Of a stretch of DNA of 64,000 nt, positions 58,700-64,000 are shown piece by piece. Both the position numbers and the translations under genes were made by a program. How positions within the stretch are numbered: position 1 is the stretch's first letter; every line of letters starts with the position of its first letter. The DNA lies in contig JABACO010000007.1 in assembly GCA_013339895.1 (NCBI GenBank), forward strand, positions 519,738-583,737, given 5' to 3'. The notes beneath the pieces are model-generated. The model did no database searches. It had not been told where the DNA came from and saw nothing but the letters and a program-made list of their open reading frames with translations. Source of the DNA: Ephydatia muelleri (lineage: Eukaryota; Porifera; Demospongiae; Spongillida; Spongillidae).

Positions 58700-59990
58700 T
58701 ACTACAATTATTTAGTTGATAAGCAGCAAAGGTATTACAATATCACATTATTCATCATAGCAAGTACTGATTATTATAAAGGCTTAATAAGGCACTTGTT
58801 TTTATGACATATGTATTGTCATTTCATTCATATTGTATTTATGCATATTTTGACCAAAATTGATTGAGATATTAATATGCAGAATGGTAATGTGAAATGC
58901 AGATACTGTAGTTGATTCCAATCCTCACTAAAATAGCCCTGAGAGGTATGGATGTTTACAACCTTTCTGGACATGGCCTGCACAGTATCTAGGACATACA
59001 CCTAATGTTGCATCATGATCACCATCACATGGATCGATGTGTTGCATTTAGACTTAGACCTTAATTGGCCACTCTCCCAACAGACATATTGTGCAACGGG
59101 TAGCAGCACTATGAACAGCTCGTCATAATTTTAACATTTCTGAAAATGAGTTCAGGATGAGCCAAGTTTAATGTATCATTGGCAAAGATGTAAGCTACAT
59201 GAATTGCAATGGATTAAGTTGCCTTTATAAATAGCTGGCTAGATATGTTTACTGAATGTGTCACAAAGAGGACAAAAGAAAAGGTTCAGTTTCTATTATA
59301 TATCTTAGGATTTGTAAAAAAATAGAACTGGGTGAAACAAATTGTACAACAATTTAAAAAAGGTATGGGCCAAAATTAGAGTCTGAAGTACAGTTGACAA
59401 GAATGGCAATTTGATAACCTTAGATTACTTCCACATGGAGGGCATGATTGTAATCGGCCCATCTGGTTGCTATCACAAACATAAAAGCTTAGCAAAGCAA
59501 ATGTTCCACGTCTTGCCAAAGAGGCTCACACCCAAGACTTGCTACCATGTCCAAGACTTTATTATGTTTATAATGCAGTGGATGGATTTGACATCCATCT
59601 ACTCACTTTGCCTGTGGCTCATCTTATGTTAAATACTTCTGAGCTTGTGTGGGGCAAAATAAGGCATTATGTAGAAGAGAATTATGTCTGACATGTCAGA
59701 GCCAAAAAATCATAATCTTTTGGAGATGTGTTGTGGGTACTTGTGGATAAAGCATATTAAAGCTTCACAGAGAATGCATTTGAGCTACTGGCTTTGAAAC
59801 AGATCAAATAAAAGCAACCATGAAGTTTTGAACAAGTGGTTGCAGCTGTAAAATAACTGGAGCAATGTCTCATGTGTAAGTGCTGTACATGAGCCAGACA
59901 TTCATTCCATGGAACCAGTTACTTTGCCTGATTTGCTGTTAAACAGCCACCATGATAGTACTGTAGCCAATACAGTCTATGGAGGTACTC
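58700..59990. other. No gene seen (probable intron)
   Basis: AT-rich, without supported exon or element. Confidence 0.5.
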
Positions 59991-60860
59991 ATGAGAAAAA
60001 GAATGCGTTATTAAAATTCAAAAAGGTAGAAATGAAGATGTGAATGATAAGGCAGTTAGTTGTTGGAATTTGAGTGTGGAAAGGCCATGTCTTCAATTGC
60101 AGTCAATAATGTGGAAGCAATTATTGGGTTGGATTTTGTAGAAGCCCATAATGGTGTTATTGATTGTGGTTTCACTTTTCTGTCCAGAAATCTATCCATC
60201 CCTCTTCAAAGCACCCAGAGTTGTCCACTGCAGAATTCATTTCAGCAAAGAGCGAGGCAGAACTCATGATTAAGCATGCAACCCCAGTCATGAAGGGCAC
60301 ATGTTCTGTGGCTGGGAACACATCTGGTCAACATGGCGTATGCAGTGGTGTGACCAAACACCAACCTAGTCCTTTTGACTTTGGTCACATTCACCAGAGA
60401 TCCAAGTTATCATATGGAAAAGATACCATTTCCCATATGATACCTTGATCTCTGGTGATCGCCTCCTTTTCAACGATGTTAACATCCTCTCCAACCCTGT
60501 CCAGGGTTGGAGATGATGTTAACATGGTTGAAAAAGAGGAAATGTTTTCGCTGCTATTTGAAATTTCTCACTCAGCAGCAAGGACCTAGATAGTATGACA
60601 TGATCCAACATTACATTGACACTGTCTATGCCAAACACGTGCACTCCCATTCCATCGCATTCCTAAGGTACGTACATAGGAACTGATAGAAAGGTTGCGA
60701 GATATGTTGGGAGAAGAATTCCATTGAGCCTCTGGTCCTCTCTGATATGGTTAAGAAAAAAGATGGGACAAGACTGTATGTAGATTATAGAAAGGTCAAT
60801 GAAGCCACCAGGAAAGACGCATACACAAACTGCATCATCTGACCTCATCCATACACACAT
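59991..60860 (+). mobile_element. Ty3/gypsy-type retrotransposon fossil, protease-end to reverse transcriptase piece
   Basis: Readable parts are the post-protease motif AIIGLDFVEAHNGVIDCG near 60120-60165 and the reverse transcriptase fingers VKKKDGTRLYVDYRKVNEAT near 60750-60810. These are diagnostic of LTR retrotransposons of the Ty3/gypsy group. The rest of pol is missing and the copy is broken in many places, so it is an old fossil. A hairpin lies at 60393-60459. Confidence 0.7.
60393..60459. repeat. Hairpin with about 28-base imperfect arms
   Basis: TCACCAGAGATCCAAG-TTATCATATGG and its complement CCATATGA-ACCTTGATCTCTGGTGA flank a 15-base loop. Confidence 0.75.
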
Positions 60861-60890
60861 TTAAGCATTAGGATTTAAGTGAGCCTCAAA

Positions 60891-61063
60891 TGTATGTGCC
60901 TATCTTAATGTGTGGCAAGTAGAACTTACATGATTGGTCATATTCTACGTGTGTTATGATTGGCTATGTTGTACGTGTATGTATATTGTCGCTTGCCACG
61001 CAACCGGGTAGTTGTATTTTCAGTATTGGAGTTTCGATACTAGGAAAGTATATGTACGTTGCA
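60891..61063 (+). repeat. Putative 5' LTR, TG...CA, 173 bases
   Basis: Starts TGTATGTGCC and ends ACGTTGCA directly before the primer-binding site. The last 46 bases (CAGTATTGGAGTTTCGATAC onward) recur at 62174-62219 ending ACGTTACA. The start is chosen by the TG rule and is less certain than the end. Confidence 0.65.
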
Positions 61064-61064
61064 T

Positions 61065-61079
61065 TGGTGTCAGAAGTGG
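61065..61079 (+). other. Primer-binding site complementary to tRNA-Leu 3' end
   Basis: TGGTGTCAGAAGTGG complements the CCACTTCTGACACCA end typical of animal tRNA-Leu, starting one base after the LTR. Confidence 0.75.
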
Positions 61080-62329
61080 TCCGGGATGGCACATGACAAA
61101 ATTGTACTTCCGGAAGTTTCTGTTGAAACTTTGAACATGCCTGAAAAAGGTTTGGACTAGCTGCTACGGCCAAACAATGGCAAGAAGAAAAGCAGTTGCA
61201 AATTTTGCCGACATTTTTGCGGGGCAATCTTGTGGACTATTACATGGACCTTAGTGAAGAGGAAAAGAAGTCTTTGAAGGCGTAAAACAAGCACTGGAAA
61301 CGAAAGCTGGGATCAAGAAAGTGCCTTTAGTGGCGGCGAAGTATTTCAATTCACGTCACCAAGACAACAGGAAACGCGTTGTGGATTATGCGACGCAGCG
61401 GCGCAAGGCGTTTAAAGAGGCTTATCCTGATGAGAATGTTGGTTCGGCAGTGCTGTTGCAAACGTTTTTTTCAGGGTTTCGTCCTTCTATTGCTCGTCAG
61501 GTGGTGTTGAAAGGTACCAACCACAATGGATAAAGCAATTGAGGAAGCCGTAACCGTCGAAGAGTCTTTGCGTTTTGGTGGTTCTAGAAGTGCTGGAGAA
61601 AAGTGCCAGTACATGCTGTTCATTCAAAAGACAGCGGAGCTGAAATTGAAGATGTTAGAGCGAATGTCACAACGATTTGAAACATTTGAACAACAGTTGA
61701 AAGGATTGGACATTGGTATGGCAACCAAAGTTGAAGACAACATGAAGCGGAAAGTGGGATCATCTTCAGGAGGGCAGTATTATGGAATCTGGAAAAAGAA
61801 TACTCGTGGATGGTTCCTTTGTGGCGAAGAAGGTCATTGGAAAAGAGAGTGTCCTTTAAACTCCAGCAAGTCAGCACCGGCGGTGGACTGGGGCTGGCTT
61901 GTAAGGAAGTAATCCACCAAGATTCCAAGTTTCATAGGAATGTTGACAAGGTACCATTGCATGTGTGTAACATTAGTAGCTTACTGCGAGTGAAAGGACA
62001 GCTCGAGGGGAAGCATGTTAGGTGTTTGTTGGATTCTGGGGCAGCGGTGTCTGTTGTCCGGTACTCAGCATTGTTGGATTCGGTGAAGGGTAATATTCGT
62101 GGTTCTAATGCTTTGGTAGTAGGCGCGAACGGCACGCCATTGGATGTTATGACACCTGTGCACTGTTCAGCATCCTCAGTATTGGAGTTTCGATACTTGG
62201 AAAGTATATGTACGTTACAAATGCACATCACATCGTATATCATCGCATATTTAACATTTACGGAACATATAGAGTATGTTTTTGGCATGTGTGTAAACTG
62301 TTTGGCCTAGTGGTACTTGAAAGAAACTA

Positions 62330-62990
62330 TAATTTTTTGCATGCTCGGTATGGACACCACAAGGTTTCCTGTGCTCACACAACCCTGAAGTCGCTCTTGA
62401 CCCTCTTGGCCACAATGCAGTGTCCTGTAAGCATGGGTAGAGAAGCAATGACTAGCCACAACCAATTGATGGATGAAGCTTATCACCATGCCCATGCGCC
62501 AGTCAGGATTGAGATGGGTAGTGGGCTCACTCCTGACCACAGCCACTTTTGTGCTCGTAGTAGGGTGGGAAAGAGTAAAGCCAGCTGCATTTGACATCCC
62601 TGTTGCCTCTCCACTCTGCCGAGCCATTCTAGGAGAGGGAGGCTGGTCAGGTGGCTAGGGCAGCTGCTCTGGCAGGCAACAGATCATACAAGTAAATGGC
62701 AAATGAGGAGTTGATTTGGTTATGTGTTTCTAAGAAATTGTTGTATTGAAGAAAGGGATGGAGATTGTGTGTATAGAGTTGCCGAAGCTAGACCCAGTCA
62801 TAGAGATCTCAACTACCATTTCAGAAAAGTCCAACGTTTCATGGGAAGATCAAGCACCTTACCGGAAATGATAGCCAACTGGGGTCAAAATGCTAAGGAC
62901 ACATTTTCCCATCTTGCATCTTGCCTGGCTAATGGTTCACTCAACCCAAGCCTAAAGTTATAGCAGACCTCTATGGACGTTGAAACCTCG
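62330..62990 (+). pseudogene. LINE C-terminal endonuclease-like region, third copy
   Basis: Plus-strand pieces read LLATMQCPVSMGREAMTSHN, AYHHAHAPVRIEMGSGLTPD HSHF, then VGWERVKPAAFDIPVASPL and ANWGQNAKDTFSHLASCLAN, in the same order as the intact frame at 24905-24417. Frame changes and a diverged middle show it is dead. It lies in the putative long intron of the Death/AIG1 gene. Confidence 0.6.
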
Positions 62991-63869
62991 AGGCCATCAA
63001 CATTTAATAACTCACTATCACATAATTTTAATACCATGTCAAATAATGAATACAAGTTAAATGAATAGTGATGTTAAATTTACTATTGAACCTGGTCACT
63101 TGATGTCAAATGCTGTTCCACTGCTTATTCATATCTTGTGCAGCTTATACATAATTATCCAATTAATTGGCTCTAACCTTAATCTTGAATAACTTAGATA
63201 CTAGAAGGCTTTGAATATGTTGGATTTATGAGAGTTAAGATATAATACATAACTGCTCATAACAATCTCAAAAGAAATTCAATTAATAGTTTGCCTAACT
63301 ACTGCGATGCATATACAATAAATTAAGCAGTTAATACATTTCAAACATGTCTTTTATAATTTAAAAACCATTGCCTTCATTTGCAAATAACTGGTATTCT
63401 AATGCTTTATAACTGCCAATCAGTCAAAGTGTTTATGAAAATCAAACTAGTACTTTTGAGTGAAGCATTTTGAAATCAATTTGACCTAATCATGGCAAAG
63501 TTGTGTTACTCCAGGCCATGGAATTACTTGCAATGATGCAGACTCTTCATAAGTTTTTTGTAGTATATTGCAAAATACATGGATATGCTCATACAAAAAA
63601 TCAGCAGAAGTGTCCTTTTTATTGTAGTTGACATGTCACATTTTGTTTAGGTACTGTATGATTTGGTATGCCCTGGTAGATTTAATTATTATCAAGTTGT
63701 GTGTTTTGCAATGGTTATAATTATTAGACTCATTTATAAATACTTTTTCTAGACAAAATAGAACGGTACTATGAGCTACACAATTAAATGCAATACAAAA
63801 AAAAAAATACTAAAAAAGAAAATAGAATGGTACCGTTATATGCTCCACACAATGTAATGCAAGACTTAC
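62991..63869. other. AT-rich sequence, no feature seen (probable intron)
   Basis: About 70% A+T by eye with no supported exon or element up to the donor at 63869. Confidence 0.5.
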
Positions 63870-64000
63870 CACCATCAGCACTATGCAGTGTTGCCAATTT
63901 TCTCACTGCATTGGCTGCAGCAGTATTTCGCATGGATTCAAACAACTCCACTAGTACCCTGTAAGTAGCCTTAGCTTGCGCTTTTTCTAGCCACATGTGA
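63870..64000 (-). CDS. Exon with Death-domain-like sequence, probable upstream exon of the AIG1 gene, 5' end outside window
   Basis: The minus strand reads MWLEKAQAKATYRVLVELFE, SMRNTAAANAVRKLATLHSA and ends at a consensus donor GTAAGT (63869-63864). The pattern W(L)...A-TY..L...F......N..AV..L is that of helices 5-6 of Death domains. From the frame, the exon leaves one base over; the AIG1 exon needs exactly one. A Death-domain plus GTPase order is common in invertebrate immune-type proteins. The intervening 5.2-kb intron would contain the retroelement fossils at 60-63 kb. The rest of the domain lies beyond base 64000. Identification of the fold is tentative. Confidence 0.45.

Larger units (their letters stand above)
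60891..62219 (+). mobile_element. Ty3/gypsy-type retrotransposon fossil: LTR, primer site, gag, protease, LTR end
   Basis: A probable 5' LTR (60891-61063) is followed by a primer-binding site, a Gag-like stretch (61300-61560), a zinc-knuckle-like GWFLCGEEGHWKREC (61805-61850) and a retropepsin domain with CLLDSGAAVSVV (about 62020-62055). The protease runs straight into a 46-base copy of the LTR end at 62174-62219, so the pol region is absent. The copy is broken. LTR ends that are still alike suggest moderate age. Its Gag (YATQRRKAFKEAYPDEN) resembles the second halves of the modules in the 53.6-57.7 kb array. Confidence 0.75.

Noticed and set aside
1-64000. CRISPR arrays or bacterial operons
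   Set aside because: Tandem repeats here lack unique spacers of constant length, and genes are intron-bearing animal types.

Overview
The window is metazoan nuclear DNA with spliceosomal introns (many only about 50 bases), a great deal of mobile-element debris, long microsatellites and one 1000-base assembly gap at 51946-52945. The small introns, the style of the innate-immunity genes, and repeat families that I recall from demosponge genomes (for example the tandem YKADPEKKKASVRDS protein) point to a demosponge resembling Amphimedon. That assignment is recollection plus inference; the sequence itself only proves a eukaryote with animal genes.

Host-type genes: (1) 3036-6188 (+), a secreted von Willebrand factor A plus EGF protein of the VWA7/hemicentin kind, continuing past the last exon I can place; (2) 25644-26660 (+), a single-exon four-membrane-segment protein resembling the pore half of LRRC8 anion channels, without leucine-rich repeats and with a TPNNS repeat tail; (3) 35675-38019 (+), a TKL-type protein kinase in about nine exons; (4) 42722-51646 (+), the CDK5RAP3 orthologue (UFM1 ligase cofactor), read exon by exon with matching phases, whose introns hold a 1.7-kb TG/CATG satellite, a small TA-flanked element and a broken hAT transposon; (5) 53601-64000 (-), an AIG1/GIMAP-type GTPase reading frame followed by a frame made of nine tandem Gag-capsid-like modules (ten with the one behind the GTPase). 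An exon at 63870-64000 with a Death-domain-like sequence is phase-compatible with splicing onto the GTPase.

Mobile DNA by region: 0-12 kb has fragments of a LINE-type reverse transcriptase with a restriction-like endonuclease-like C-terminus, a perfect 296-bp palindrome, a Helitron-like remnant and a hAT remnant. 17-23 kb has a non-autonomous hAT with a perfect 8-bp target duplication that itself contains an 828-bp palindromic element, then a hAT transposase pseudogene and a DUF6589-type remnant. 27.9-40.2 kb holds a small TIR element and then a 10.8-kb unit with TIRs of about 640 bp and a TA target duplication; inside it lie a zinc-finger/RING transposase-like gene, an integrase-core gene with all three acidic residues, and the kinase gene. 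60-63 kb has Ty3/gypsy fossils with an LTR and a tRNA-Leu-type primer site, and a third LINE tail.

The two most interesting objects are the Death/AIG1/tandem-capsid locus (a candidate host protein built from repeated capsid modules attached to an immune-type GTPase) and the 10.8-kb inverted-repeat unit that carries a kinase gene. Neither can be proven without transcripts and copy-number searches.
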